Assembly (NCBI GenBank): GCA_021018995.1
Contig: CM037590.1
Span: 86,336,097-86,400,096 of the forward strand
Source: Chloranthus sessilifolius
Lineage: Eukaryota; Streptophyta; Magnoliopsida; Chloranthales; Chloranthaceae
Length of the DNA stretch: 64,000 bases
Direction: 5' to 3'
Part shown: piece after piece, positions 1 to 13,130 of the stretch
Position numbering within the stretch: position 1 is the stretch's first letter
Layout of the letters: the number at the start of each line of letters is the position of its first letter
Program-made: the position numbers and the translations under genes
The notes under the pieces: generated by a model
Seen by the model: only the letters and a program-made list of their open reading frames with translations
Databases searched by the model: none
What the model was told of the DNA's origin: nothing

Positions 1-559
1 ATCAGCATCAGCCTACCTACAGAGCTGCACTAGCCACAAACGTGCAACAACTTGGAACTATTGAAAAAACAAACTTGTCGAGTTAAAGGAGGGGATGAAG
101 CATGCAAACATTCAATAGTTGCACATGCACTAAAACCAACAACAAACCTCTCAAGATCACCTTTAGAACCTATCGACCATTTAAGCTTTGAATTCGTCAA
201 GTAACCCAGCCATCCTCTCGACTTAAAGAGGTACCAATCCTGTCGACTGCAGCAATATAAAACTTCAGAACCTGTCGATGTGAAGCTACAACCATCCTCC
301 CAAAATAGAAGGGAATAAAACCTGTCGAGCTCTTTAACCATAAAGCTTCAGCATCCTGTTGAATGGGAGCAGCAGCAGCCCTCCAACCTGTCAAAGAGGT
401 CACTCCAATCCTCCCATTGTACCTGTCGACATTTAGAGTGCAGCCTTGTCCTTGATCCTGTCGAGTTGTGCTACACCAAACCTGTCGACAACTATCTTTA
501 TATGCAGTTGCAACCTCTCGAAGAGCACTTACCAACCTCACGAAACCTTACTTGAAGCT
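1..559 (+). mobile_element. Host Athila-like LTR, first part (enters from left edge)
   Basis: This is the left part of a plus-oriented LTR whose start lies outside the window. It is resumed at 3082-3095 and 16119-18205, after two insertions are removed. The visible signature is a run of degenerate CCTGTCGA motifs every 25-40 bases (for example near 239, 271, 323, 422, 457, 482), mixed with GCTTCAG-like words. The same motif array lies in the LTRs at 22499, 50717 and 55898, which places this piece in the U3 part of a related LTR. No coding sequence is visible. Confidence 0.75.
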
Positions 560-3076
560 TGTTAAGACCTGAAAAGTACCACTTTTCACCCCTTAACTTA
601 GCCTTTGATTAGACCCTTAGCCATCTAATAAATGCTTGTTAAGTGTTTTCTATAGGTAATAAGCAGCAGGGCAATAAGGCCATGAATCCAGCTAAGGAGC
701 CTGTTTTGGCACCAGAAGTCCCTCAGAAGAATGAACCATGAATCCAGACCATAGAAGAACCTCGTGCAGCTGACAAAGCTCCAGAGGATTCAGAAAAATA
801 CACTTCGTGCAGTCCTCGCGAAGTCCTAAGAATTCATAAACAAGTTCTCGCGCAATAGAGTGACAGAAGAGCTTCAGAAGCCTTGAGTCACGCAGCTCTC
901 GCGAAGTTTAGAAGTTAAAGGTCGCGCAGCTCCCGCACAGTTCAAGAAGACCCCTCTCACCCTCATGCGGTTCGCTAAGAATAGCTGAGAGAGAGCTTCA
1001 GAATCTTGCCTCGCAAGAATTGCCGCATAAGATAGCGAGATGCAAATATCAAGAGAACTCACACGCAGCTTAAGAAAAGCCTCAACGCCATGAGGATCCT
1101 CATGGCGAACTTCTCGCTATTCAGAAGAAAGCGCCTCGAAGCCGAATTAGCCACGCGAAGTGAAGTGGAAAGCTCGCGTAGTTCCCACGCTATTCATAAT
1201 TATCAATCCAACTGCGCAAAGCCCAAACCAGCGAGAGCTTAACTGTCTACCTTGCGACTGCTCAAAGCATCAAGAAGCTGCAGCCGTGCGACGTCTGAAG
1301 CTTTATTGTTAAACCCAACCACACGAAGACTAGAGCTACCATGCGACAAGTCTGGAAATTGACTGCAACCTGGCGAAGCTTTGAACTTTAACTTCCATCA
1401 TTCTGTAGAGGACTTTTTAGGGATTTCCAAGGATTATGGCACGCACTCCCATGCTCAAATCTCTGTGCATGTGCCTCGAGGCATCCAAGGATCATTATTT
1501 GGCCACGTGGCATCATTAAAATTAGGGTTTCCTAACCCTAATGCGTCGCCACACCACTTCTATATAAACCTAAGCCTGGTTTAGGTTTAAAGGGGGATAC
1601 CAAGAGGGATAGTGAGGAGACTTTGAGTTAGAATTTAGAGGAGGAACTCCTATCTCGGATTTTGTAATTTTCTTTTCCGTTCTTGTTCTTTCTATAACTG
1701 TAAGTAGTTTTCTTTTTCTTCTTTTTCTTCTCTCCATGGCTCAGCACTTGCTGGCCATGCCTTTGTATGTCTATTGAGGTTAGATTAATGGAGTTTTTAT
1801 AATAGGATTTGTACTCTTATGGGATTTGTGTATTTATGAGCTGTTCTGTGCAAGGCTGCTGCCTTGTGATCCGCCATTACTTTGGCTGTGTTTCAAAGCA
1901 ATGGAGGACCGATTCTAAGGATCCACTCAGATCCAAGTGACCTGTGTGTCTGGGCTATCACGGTCCTATACAGCCTTAGCCCCACCACAGGACCCACTAG
2001 ATCTGAAATTCTCATGGGAGCCTGAGCTGGTAGCCTTGTGACCATGGTGGTAGCAGCAATTAACATGTTTTGACTTGGGCTCCGTGAGGAGGATAGCCTC
2101 TGGGATAGTCTGTGACCATTTAAGTGGACAGGCTATAGCCTTAGGGTGAATCCAATCCGCCGATCTAAGACGGATCCTTCTTCCCCGAGCCTAAGCTGTT
2201 AAGCCTGGTAGGAGATTGTGCAGAGGCGGACTCCCCATATATTTGTATAAACCCGCCATCAGATGCTAGATCTGATCTGGATATGGAGATTGTAGGCTTG
2301 TGACTGGACCATTGCAGCCCCACTCAAGCAATGGACAGCTAGATCTAAGGTGGTACTCAATCTCTTGTTGGTTCTATGTGTCTGGGCTATCATGGTCCTA
2401 TACAGCCTTAGCCCCACACATAGGGCTTTAGAGGTTGAGGTTCCCTATGGATTCCCTGAGCTTATAGCCTGGATGAAGTAGTGCCTATAATGATTAATTT
2501 GTTTTGACCCATCTCTAGACTGTGTTTCCCCTATGGGATAGTCTGTGACCATTTAAGTGGACAGGTTATAACCTTAAGGGATTGGATCATGGCACAGGGA
2601 TGAGTTGAATTCTTCCTCCTCTTTGGTGATAATGTAGCCATTGGACAGGATTTCCATAACATCAGATCTGAATCTGAGTTATAAAACTACTCTGATCTAG
2701 ACTCAATAACCTACTTCTCACCCTTTTATATTTATTTTCCACAATCCATCCATCTTCTCAACCCTTTCTGTAGTTAACTCATTAGGCTATCTTAGAATAC
2801 TTAGAATAAGTGACCTTAAACTCTCCTCCTTTTAGGACCGCCAGATCTGTAGTTAGATCTGGAGGGACTACTAGAGATGGCAACTTTGGAGCTGTAGATC
2901 ACCTTTCCCTGTGGGACAAACTCTTACTTATCAAAACTTGCTACAAATGGACCCTGTATCTTGCAGGTCTAGGATTTCTCAGTTGTGCTGGTTCCATCCC
3001 CTATTTTACTCTTCCTTTGATTTTAAATTGTTTTTACCACCAACAAATAAAACAAGCACACTGAGATGTCACAACA
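560..3076 (+). mobile_element. Solo LTR of the element-X family, 2517 bp
   Basis: The piece starts TGTTAAGACCTG and ends GTCACAACA. It is flanked by the 5-bp direct repeat AAGCT at 555-559 and 3077-3081. Removing it rejoins the surrounding host LTR. Its start, its CTCGCG-rich middle (about 700-1380) and its end (AAGCACA shortly before the terminus) match, in plus orientation, the minus-strand LTRs of element X. There is no primer site, polypurine tract or internal region, so LTR-LTR recombination of an inserted element is the simplest origin. The target duplication makes an unrelated fragment unlikely. Confidence 0.82.
1561..1568 (+). promoter_or_regulatory. TATA box of the solo LTR
   Basis: TATATAAA lies about 1 kb into the LTR, downstream of the CG-rich motif array. 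This is the usual position for the U3/R boundary. The equivalent boxes in element X are on the minus strand at 4703 and 15073. Confidence 0.6.
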
Positions 3077-3095
3077 AAGCTACAGTATTCACACC

Positions 3096-5783
3096 TGTTG
3101 TCGTTCCAGATGTGCTGATTTATTATGTGGTGTTGGAAGAGAATTAAATTCAAAGTAAAACAGAAGATAAAGATATGGTGAAAACAGCAATCCTAAAACA
3201 TCTTAGACCTATAAGATACAGGGCCTATTGTAGCAAGTTTTGATAAGTAAGAGTTTCTCCCATAGAGAAATTAATCTAGAACCCAAAATAGGTTGTAATA
3301 GTAGGCCTCTAGATCTGGATATAGATCTGACAATCCTAAAGAAAGGGAGTTGGGTGTCACGACTACACTAAATTAACCCTAACAAAAGAGAAATAAAGTG
3401 CAACCCTATCCTAAAGAAAGGGTTAAGAAGAAGATGGTTATGGTATGTGCCAAAATAAAATATAAAAAAAATGGAAAGTAAGCAGGTTAAGCTAGAATTA
3501 ATGTAGTAATGTAACTCAGATTTAGATTATCTCTACAGTGGCCCTTGCTGAGATGCTATTACTAACCTCAACAAGGTAGAAATATCCAACTTAACCCATG
3601 CCATTTGGGGTGCTCTTAAGGCTATAGGCTATCCACTCAAATGGCCACAACGTATCCTATAGAGTCTGACAAATTCCATTGATGAAGCCAGAAGTTGCTA
3701 ATCTAATCCAGAGGAGTGGACTGATCATATCCCCTGCCATTGGACCAGATCGGGCCATGAATACTATTGCAAGCACTATGTAATGCTAGTGCAACAACCT
3801 CCCCAGATCTGCGCATAGATCTGGCTGACATCCATAGGTATTCCAACCCATAAAGTCCTAAGTGCTTTGCCAAGGCAAACACCTCACTGTGCCCAGACAA
3901 AGGACCAACAATAGGTTGAATAAGGATTTAGATTCAGCTAGTCATTGCTACAAAGGGCCTGTAATGACTCAGCCTCAAGCTGCAATCACTGCAGAGAAAT
4001 AAGATCTAACATCTGATATCAGTGAAATAAAATAGAGGAGAGCCAGTTCCTGCACAAACCTCCTCACCAGGCTCTAAAAGCTCATGTGCAGAGGAGAAGA
4101 ATCCTTCTCAGACATGTGGCTGGACACCACCTTAGGGTTATATTCTATCCACTCAAATAGTCACAGGGTATTCGATTGGTTTATCCATACCACAAAGATC
4201 TAAGAAAGAACATGTAAACTACTGCTGCCCCCATGGAGTCTCAGGGCTACGAGCTCTCCAGATCTGGCTACAGAACCGACTTGCTATCCATGGGTCTATC
4301 GAATTAAGGGAAATTAGATGGTAAATAATAGATCTACTAGAAACTCAATGAGCTAGTCCCAAAGCATGGATCCTATAGAATATAAGGAAACCATAAGATC
4401 TATAGATTCAATTAGTCAGTAAAATAACAATCCATTGATAAAAGCAAAACTTATAATGAACTGTCTCAAGGCTGCAGCCTGTACACAATTGCTCATCCAA
4501 AATATCCTAATGTATACAAAACCTATTACAAAACTAAAATAAAACTAAACCTAGGTGCTTACAAAAGGATTAGCCTGCCAATGTTGGGCTAAGAGAGAAG
4601 AAAAATAAGAAAAAGAGATGATCAAACCCTAACCTTAGCCGACTGGAGCTCTCAGTCGATAGAGGATGAAGGAAAGATGAAAATACTAAGCTCTAAGTAT
4701 AGCTTATATACTCTGTCCATAAGGCCTTGGCTCAAAAGAGAGTAACCCTAATTTTTCTAGCAGACGTGGCACTATTACAACCCTTGATGCTTTAAGATGT
4801 GTACCTCAAAATCTATGCCTCGAGGAGTGTGCCCTAGCCTTCGAAAATTCTCAAACGGTCCTTGAGTTAAAACTGAGAAGTGGAGAGCCCGAGCTTTGCG
4901 GGGCTGAGATCTGCATTAATGCACTGGCATAGTTGCCTTGCCTTTGTAGAGGAGTGTTTGGCTTAGGAGGTTTATTCACTTGCATAGTAGGTTCTCAATT
5001 GATCGCACAATTGCTTTACACTGCAATGCTGTTGCAGAGGAGATTTGAGAATGCCTGGATTTCTCATGCAGTAGAGCTTCAGAAGTTCTCTCTCGCTGGA
5101 TACTCACTCAGGTAAGCTCCTGTGCTCGCGTAGTAACTGGTTAGGCTTCAGAGTGTGCGAGAGCTGCGCGGGGAAAATTCTAGGCGTCTCTCTCTTCCAA
5201 GGCTTCACGAGACCTCCACGAGGTGACAAATTGTTCTTAATGCATATGGACTCGCTATGTTCTGCGTGCAGCTGCTTTAAGGCTTGATCTCTGTGAGAGT
5301 TTCGCGAGCACAAATTTTGAGGGTTTTAAGAAGCGAGATCTTTGTGATGTATTTACTGCTCTCCTCTTGACTGCGCGTCCTATTTGCGTGAGGCAGATTT
5401 CATTACATCCTTAGCTCTGCGAGTGAGCTCCTCAACTCCGCGAGGTGAGTCTTTTGATTCTCTGATGCATTGCACTTGCTTCTGTTGCAGCTTCCTCCCT
5501 TCCCAGCTAACTTCTTTCATCTGCTAGACTTTTGGTCAATGATGACTAGCAAATGAGTCACCATGGTGATCACTACTAGGGTGTTCCATTAGGCTTTGGC
5601 TCAGCTGTCATCTTTGCATGTTTTCTTCCTCTTCTTTGGACCAATAAGTAGAGATTTTGTATTTAGCTACACAATTTATTACTAACTATAAAACACACTT
5701 AAGAAATCATTATTAGTGAGCTTCAAGGTCCAGCAAAGGCAAGGTTAAGATGTGAAAAGTGGTACTTTTTCAGTGAATCCACA
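3096..5783 (-). repeat. 3' LTR of element X
   Basis: Read on the minus strand it begins TGTGGATTCACTG and ends shortly after AATAAATCAGCACA. It aligns along its whole length with 13482-16118, with scattered substitutions and small indels. One example is an extra short AGATCTGGATATAG-like stretch near 3312. The CTCGCG-rich part is at about 5000-5450. Confidence 0.85.
4703..4710 (-). promoter_or_regulatory. TATA box in 3' LTR of element X
   Basis: TATATAAG on the minus strand, about 1.07 kb from the LTR start. It is conserved in the other LTR at 15073-15080. Confidence 0.6.
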
Positions 5784-5798
5784 CCCCCAAACCTAATC
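5784..5798 (-). other. Polypurine tract of element X
   Basis: On the minus strand GATTAGGTTTGGGGG directly precedes the TGTGGATTC start of the 3' LTR. This is the expected plus-strand priming site. The same word precedes the LTRs at 50717 and 55898. Confidence 0.7.
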
Positions 5799-7684
5799 TT
5801 TGCTACTCCCTGAGTAAAGGAAAAATTAAAACAACTACTATAAGAATTTAAATGTCACTTTTATAGGGAACACAGATGCATTTAGCTTATGCATAGCCTT
5901 TTAAACCCCTAGGTGATCCCTAGTGGAGGAGTGAAGTCTCCTTTTCAATGAAGATACCCACAAACTTCTCAATAAAATAGTTAGCAAAAGTGCAAAATTA
6001 TCAAGTCAGCTGCCAAGAAATAGAGCATCAGTTCACCTTTGATTTAATAAAAATGTGAGGAATTTGAACATATGATGTGCACAGACATTTGATCATCACA
6101 ACCTTTACACAGATGCACATCATTTCCAATTAGCTCACAATAAGGGAAAATATCACCTGTAGGTCAGTACTGAGCTCGTCATTAATTCAAAAATTAGGTT
6201 ATAGGCCATGCCCAATACATTCAACATTAGACCCAATGCTCACTAGGGCAGACTCTCACAAGTAGCTTTGAGCAGTTACAGGCCCCAAATGGGTCTATAA
6301 GCATGAGCATAGGCAAAGCACCTAAGTTCTGGTATCATTGGCTAATCCTCACCATAGATTGGACAACTCTTTGTCTCTGCATGACAGCTCATTCAACTTT
6401 GGATCACAGGGTCTTTTGAATAGGTGGTAATGTGGCTTATGGGATAGGTTATAAAGAATGGAAGGTTGAAAATGGATTCAAAATTGAGAAATCAGTAGGT
6501 GAAGGAGGTGATTCATGACTTCACCTTCTTTAGTTCAGCACCTTTCTCTTTCTTTAAAATTCTTCAGACTTGAAGTGGACAGTTTCTCTTGTTATTTTTA
6601 ATTTTATTTTTTTAATGAACTTTTCCTCTTAACTCTTCTCTTATTCCTCTTCATTATTGTTTTTTCTTTCTTTTAAATGCATTTTTCTTTTTGTTTTTCT
6701 GGCTTGCCACCTCTTTCCTCAGCTGCTACACTGCTAAGCTTTAGGTATCTCTTCTCAATTCACCTAATGCTGACCCTATCTTGTCTATCTTCAGCTCCTT
6801 TTCCTTTACCTTCTGAATACTCAGAGTGAGGGTAGGTTTGAATCGGGTCCATAGGTTCAAGTACAAGTACTCAGGTGTATTTTGAAGAAAATTAGAAATT
6901 AAGGCTCAAAAGGTGTCTACACAAGGGCAGTTGATTAGGGTTTGGTTTGTTTAAGCTCAAACTGTCTAAGAGAAGGCCTTGATCCTTTCCTAGGTGTCAT
7001 GAGTACTGCCAGTTGTTTCAACTTGGAGTTGCCTAACTTTTAGTGAGGACATTGACTCAACTAGCCCTTAGAGCTGAAAGAATTGCCTCAGTTACTCCTC
7101 AAAGGAAGGAAAAAATTTTGTAAGCCCAAATCTCACTAGTTATGGTCTTCTATTGAACGCTTAGGTATGTCCTTACCTTTTTCTCTCTTTAATGATTCAC
7201 TAAGTACTGATACAAGTGAGTTTTCTTGGTGTTCATATCATGGAAATGCTAAAATTTAAAAGCTTGTAATGCCTAAGGGTCTACAAAAAATTTTTAATTT
7301 CCCATTTTTTTATGATTCTTAAGTGAACATGGCTCCATTTCTATCTTACTCACTTGATTCTGCTACACTTAGGTTAACTATTTTATTGGCAGGTTCTACC
7401 ACACCCCCAAACCTATGAGGAGCAGTGTCCTCACTGATTCAAAGGTAGAAGTAGATATGCAGCAGGCTAAGAATAAAGATATTAGGAGAAAAGAAACAGC
7501 AGGATAGAAAAACACATAACATAAAATAAACAATACATAAACAAACAAAAATAAAGAAAGACAATGAACTAATCAACACATAACAAAAAGAATTTTCTAT
7601 TATAACAACAAAAGTATGTACAAAGTAAGGGAAAGTAAACTAAAAAATTACACACTACTTCCTAACTAAATACATGCCCAAAAA
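5799..7684 (-). other. Element X 3' noncoding tail
   Basis: About 1.9 kb between the large ORF and the polypurine tract, with no credible coding frame. It contains pyrimidine-rich stretches and, at 7399-7413, a second copy of the polypurine word. Parts resemble the tails of the internals at 48039-50716 and 53197-55897, for example the conserved words around the start of the LTR and the CAATGTCCTC-type motif on the opposite strand. Confidence 0.6.
7399..7413 (-). other. Second, internal polypurine-like tract in element X
   Basis: On the minus strand GGTTTGGGGGTGTGG lies 1.6 kb upstream of the 3' LTR. It nearly repeats the terminal tract and follows a GAGGACA word. Equivalent copies are at 49085, 54294 and 59549. 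Confidence 0.45.
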
Positions 7685-10597
7685 TTAACCATCTGAGTCT
7701 TTGGCTTCAGTAGGTGGTTCCTGGATGCCTTTGCCCTTTGCTTACTTCAAAGCAGCAGCCTTTGATAGTGGTCATTTTGAAGTAGGTTTCCTAGGCTTGG
7801 TTGTGCTTTGTCTTTTTAGAGTTGGTGATGGCTTTGGGGTAGGTTCCTTTATTTTGAGTCCAGGTTTGACTTGGCTAGGTTCCTTCGAATCTGGAGCTAT
7901 TTGCTGGAGAGGTACATCTGGGTTTAATTCTTTAAATAGAGCTTCTACCAAATCCCAATCAGTTTGTGCATTTATGGATTTCTCCAAAGCTGCAATAGTC
8001 ACTCCATAATCATAAGCCCTCTCCTGAGTCAGTCTCAGTCTCTCTTTCAGTTCCTTGATCTCATCTGCTTCACTATCAACTCTTTTCTTTTCCTGGTTGT
8101 ATTAGGCCATAATCTCTCTCCATCCTTGCTTGATTTCCTTTTTCTCAACCTTATCAGCAAGCATCTGAAGTTTAATTTTATCAAGGAGGGGCTGCCACAC
8201 TTTAGCTGTCAGGTCAGCCATGCCTTGAACTATATCCCTCTTTAAGTAAGCATTGGCTTGCATGGCCCTAGGAGGGGTGTAGTAAGGAGGCTGGGGATTA
8301 CAAGTGGCAGGAAGTATGGGCTAAGTAGCAATGGAAGAAGTGCTAGCCAGCAATGGAAAGGGACAGGATGAAGACAGGGGTGGGGTGGAGGGTAGAGGGT
8401 GAGGGACATTAAGGGTAGATGCAGGTATGGGTTGTAGTTGCGGTTTAGGGTTTGTTTGGGTGGATGCATCTTTGGAGGTGATGGGAGAAGTTTCTGGGAG
8501 AGGTACAATGGGTGAAGGAGCAGGTGGGGGATTATGGATTGAGATAGGGAGAGGTGACTGTTGGAAAGGTTGGGTTAGAGTGGTTAAAGTTGCTTAGATG
8601 GATTATAAAATGGTTGGGATGGATGTAGGGTTTGGTAGGGTTGAGTAAATTGAATGAAGATTGGCCTCAATGGAGGCTTGATTTTGGGTATTGGAGAATA
8701 TTTGGGAATGAAGGGACAGTAGGAGGTGCAGGATTTGAGGTAATAGGTCACGTATGGTAGTGGCCGTGGGTTGGATAGGGGAAACTGGTTGAAACAGGGA
8801 AGTGGGTCTATGAGTTAAGGTAGTGGCCTGTGGTGATGTCTGATGTGGAGGGGTGAAGTGTGGAGGGTGAGGTGAGTCTAGGAGAGGGGTATACTCCAGG
8901 TTGATGTCTCTTAGGATAGTGGACATTATAGTGGAAAATTCCTCTCCTGTAAATGGGGCATGGTCATGGGATAATGGAATGGATTGGTCTAGCGGTTCAC
9001 ATGTGATAGGTAGAAAGGGTAGGGTTTCAGGTTCATAGGGTGTGGGTATGGGGTTTGGAATGGTTGTGGTTTCAGGGATTGGAATTGTTTGGAAGATATA
9101 GGTGGGATGGGGTCTAGTGGGGGTTTTGACAGCTTTTCTTCTCTTCTGGTATGGGGTCTTGACAGGTGGGCTAGTGTGGGCTGGAAAAATAGGTAAGGGT
9201 ACAGAAATGGGTAGAGTATCAGTGGCTATGGTGGTTGGTGGTGAGATTGAGGTGGCTATGGCAGTGGTGATTGGTTGTGAGATTGAGGTGGCTATGGCTG
9301 TGGTGATTGGTGATATAGGCTCAGGTAAGGGTATTGGACTTGTGTGGGGCTGTGAGGTTTGGGTTGAGGGTGAAGGTGGTGGTAAAAGAGTTGGGGATGG
9401 CATGGAGGTGTAGGGAATGGCTGAGGAGGTGATGGTTGTGCTGGCTGGCATATGTGAGGTGGATGATGCAGCAGCATCAGCAACAACTGCTTCATGAATG
9501 GTGTGGGCTGCTTCTCTTAGTAACTCCTCCCGCTGCTTTTTCTTCTTCTCCATCATTGTGTCACTGATTCCCCACTATTTCTTTCCACTCTTTTTGGGGT
9601 TTAGAGTCACTGTCTCATCCTCCCTTTGAAAGGGGTATTTCCCAAACTTCAGCAATGTTGTAATAAACCTGCAGTAAGGATGGGCATGAGGTTTCTTCTT
9701 TATTTTCACCTTCTCACATAGGTCCTTAATCCTCTCAAAAATCAACTTGGCTGCATCCAAGTAATGATTCCTGTAAAATGAGAAGAGGGCATCAGCTATG
9801 GGGTACCTCCTCTCTTGCTCATGCCTAGAGCAATAAATATTTTTCCTCAACACTGCCTCCATGAGCCTGAGGTTGGGGTGCAATTCCCTCTTCCTAATTG
9901 AGTCACCTGAGGCAGTGATTCCTCCAGTTAACTCCCTTGCTATCTCAGTGATAGTAACAGCCAAAGGAGGACCCAAGCCCCATTCAGGGCTATACCTGGC
10001 TGGTATCCCCAATATTCTTGCAATGTCTGCCTGGTTGAACAGCAACTCGAAGTCATCAATCAATACCAGCAGTGCTGGGTTCCCATCATCGCCAATTTTT
10101 AACCTCATATTCTGATAAAATAGTCTCACTAGTCTTGAAAAAATGAGCTGCATCGGGGGCCTCAACAAGGGCAGCAAAGATGCCTTGGTCAGATATTCAA
10201 TGGAGGTAGAGGTCTCTGGTAGCTCCTCAAAATAGGCTTTGTCAAAAATAGTTTCAGCCTCTAGTTGGATTGCTTGCACAAATTCAGAAGGGACCCTAAG
10301 GTATTCAGTAGTCTCTTCCTCCTCAACCTCAGGGACCACATCTTTGCCCTTTTTCTATTTCTTCTTTGATTTTTTAGGGCTCTTAGCAGGTGGGTGCTCG
10401 CTGGCCCTCTTGTTTGGGGCCGACTTCTTCTTGGCTTGTGGAACTTGGGGCTCAACAACAGGTGGAGGCACCTCAGAGGTCTCCAATGTGGAGGCCTCTA
10501 CAATCCTTGTGGATTTTCTAGTGGCCACAGGGCTGCCACTGGCAAACGGATTCAGCATAGCCACTAAGGTATCTATGAATTTCGAACCCGTGGCCAT
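7685..10597 (-). pseudogene. Large decayed ORF of element X, resembles the putative plant transposon protein / ATHILA ORF-like domain
   Basis: One frame of 971 codons runs from the ATG at 10597 to the TAA at 7685-7687. It is interrupted by about eight stop codons (for example at 10355, 9575, 8603, 8317 and 8104) but by no frameshift I could find. The N-terminus (about 80 residues) is basic, ending in a Lys/Ser/Pro run. A folded part follows (about residues 87-340) with the words LFYQNMRL, LGIPARY and HPNLRLMEAVL. Their order recalls the putative plant transposon protein domain found in many plant retroelement ORFs. A Pro/Thr/Ser-rich stretch of about 450 residues follows, then a coiled-coil and a Lys/Pro-rich tail. 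Its place after gag, where pol is expected, and the absence of pol are notable. The family match is from memory and could instead be an Athila env-like ORF. Confidence 0.6.
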
Positions 10598-11665
10598 GGG
10601 TGCTCAACTTATCAAAATTAGGGCTCACAACTCTTAAAAATGCAGAACACACTGAGTAAGCATAGAAGCACCAAATTTTTGCCCTTCATCTCTCTAATTT
10701 ACTAAACCAATCAAAGCACAGAGCAAGAGTTGGAGAGCTTACCGATTGAGAGCTAGGGTTCCACCTAAAAACTTACACAGCGGCTCAAATCCCCCTAAAC
10801 CTTGTTTAAAGTGACTAGGAGTAGCTGGGGAATAGAATGGTGGGAGGAAAATGCTTTAGGTGTAGAGAAGAAAGCAGAGAAAGGGGATTTTAGTTGTGGT
10901 GCGGAGAAGCTAGGGTAGAAGGATGAAACAAAGAAAATGAGGGGTTTTGCAGAGTTTAAGAGCTAATCTTCATGCACTTGGAAATAGGTGATCGCGAGGT
11001 AGATTTCTCGCTCAGTTGGCTTATAATCCGGCGAGAGGGTCTGTCGCGCTAAAGAACAAACTACCTCACAATGTATTATGCGGAGCTGAGACTTTGGCTA
11101 TGGTGCGCGAGACCTTGTGCTACTTCAGAAATTTACCTCACGCAGAACTCGCGTAGAACACAAAAGACACACTTCACGTGCAGATTGGGCTCACAAAGTA
11201 GAAAGGTAGCTCCGCGAGGCATTTTTACAGCCATTGCTTCGGCATTTTTGTGCGTGAGAGAGCCAAGAGATGGCTTGCACAGCAGATTTAAGCCTTCTAG
11301 CTCTGTGAGACAACATTTCTTCTCAACCTTTACTCTGTTAGCTCCATGCAGCACATTATTTAGTGCATCCATGCTGTTGTGCACCTAACCACTATGCATG
11401 AGCACCAACCCTCAGACAGGTATTTTATTTCAATCATGAGAAATATATGCCCATTTTTAATACAAACACACAACAAATTCATCAACAAACACACAACAAA
11501 TTCAGATTACAAATATACACATTTATTCAATCACAAAATTCAAGCACAGTCAAAGCAACATAAACAACTCAACATCACACTAAAAACACAACTGACAGAT
11601 TTCTAAAGAACACAAATCAAAATAAAATTTTCATACATATGGTACATTTATTACCAATCTTTGGA
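10598..11665 (-). other. Spacer between gag and the large ORF of element X
   Basis: No convincing coding sequence was seen. The part at 10980-11400 is unusually CG-rich for this element, with repeated CTCGCG/GCGCGAG-like words similar to those in the LTR. The part at 11400-11660 is A-rich. Pol would normally be encoded around here in an Athila element, so this may mark an old deletion junction. Confidence 0.5.
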
Positions 11666-13130
11666 TCACTGAACACTAGCTTCCTCCTGAGTAGAGGATG
11701 CATCACCAATCATATACTGACCTTTCGGATTTGTTAGGGGCTGACTAGGCAATTTTCCTTCCTCCCTCCTGTTCAAAGCTGACCCAACTGGTCCTCAATC
11801 TTCTTGATGCTCTGTCCATGAGAGTTAACAGTCTGTACCAGGTTCCCCAAATTTTGCATGGAGGCCAGCATCTGCTCTTTAAATGAAGAGGATCTGGGCT
11901 GTTGTGGGGGCAGGGCCAACTGGTTAGACTGTGGGGCAGGTAACAGAAAATTTTACCTTGGTGGGTACCCTTGGTTAAGCTGGTGCTGGGGTCTATAAGG
12001 AGCTACCGCTTGCTGCTGCTCGGTTGAGGATATGAATCATGTCTCCACCTCAGGTTTGGGTGGTTCCTCCAAAAATACCCAACAGGCTGTTGCCTAAAAG
12101 TTTGAGCAGCATTGGCATGCTCCATAACAAAATCAGGAAACTGGTTGGTAGATGGACAATCATGAATAGAATGTGTGGGAGATTGGCATATCAGGCATGC
12201 TTTCTCCACCTATGCAACCATCCGGGGCTGCATCATATTCATTAATTTATCAAATTTTAAGGACAAATTATCCACCTTCCTCTCCAAATCACCCGGCACC
12301 TTAACTTCATATATTCCACCTCTAGGGGTGGCCTCTTTCACCAACTTAGCTGGGGTCTGGCTGTCATTGAGTGACAGGGACTCCTGCTGCATGGAATTTT
12401 CCCCTATTATGTCAAACAGCTCCCAAGCTTCCTCAGATGTCTTATGGAGGTAGCTACCACCACAAGAAGCATCCACCATATCCCTGCTCTTGGGATCAAT
12501 TCCTTGTTAGAATACTAACACTAGTTGCCACATTGGAATTTGATGGTGGGGGCATTGTTTTAACATCTCCTGGAATCTTTCACAAGCTTCATAAAAATCC
12601 TCAGTTGAGGACTGAGTAAATGACAAAATACTTATCCTCATCTGGCTGGTTTTGTTCATGGGAAAGAATTTGGCCAGGAAGTTGGTTTGAAGGTCACTCC
12701 ATGACTGTATGCTGTTGGCTGGGAGCTTTGATAGCGATGTGCTGGCTTTGTCCTTTAGTGAAAAAGGAAAAACCCCCAGTTTAGTGGCCTCAGGTCCCAA
12801 GCCAGCAATATTGAAAGTAATGCAAAGTGCCAAAAATTGGTCGATATGCTTGTAGGGGTCTTCTTTACTAAGCCCATGTAATGAAGGCAGTATATTAATG
12901 GTGGAGGAAATAATTTCATAATCTCCCTCAACAGAGGGGAATTGAATGCAAAAGGGAGAGGTGTACTCCCCAGGTGCATTGTACTACTTTAATGTTCTCT
13001 GCCTCTCAGCTATGATAGATGGTTCAGTTTCAACAATAGGGCCTTGTGTAGTGCGTGTAGGTCTAAGGATCCTTTCAATCTCTAGATTTGGAGGTTCTAA
13101 CTCAGGGTTTAAGGACCTTCTACCATGCAT
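11666..13130 (-). pseudogene. gag: Athila-type gag of element X
   Basis: The ATG is at 13130, at MHGRRSLNPE. The same start word (MLGRRSLNPE) opens the gag remnants at 48402, 53565 and 58875. Next comes the retrotransposon gag region, with the words LGPEATKLGVFPFSLKDKA and SWSDLQTNFLAKFFP (about 12600-12800). A KTSEEAWELFDII stretch follows, then a perfect CX2CX4HX4C zinc knuckle at 12156-12197. The C-terminus ends at a TGA at 11666-11668 after a Gln-rich segment. Length (about 488 codons) suits a full gag. Frameshifts occur near 12984 and in the last 150 bases, and at least two nonsense codons are present, so it is not translatable as it stands. Confidence 0.8.

Noticed and set aside
9102..9413. 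Plus-strand 103-residue Gly/Val-rich frame
   Set aside because: It is the reverse of the Pro/Thr-rich part of the minus-strand ORF of element X.
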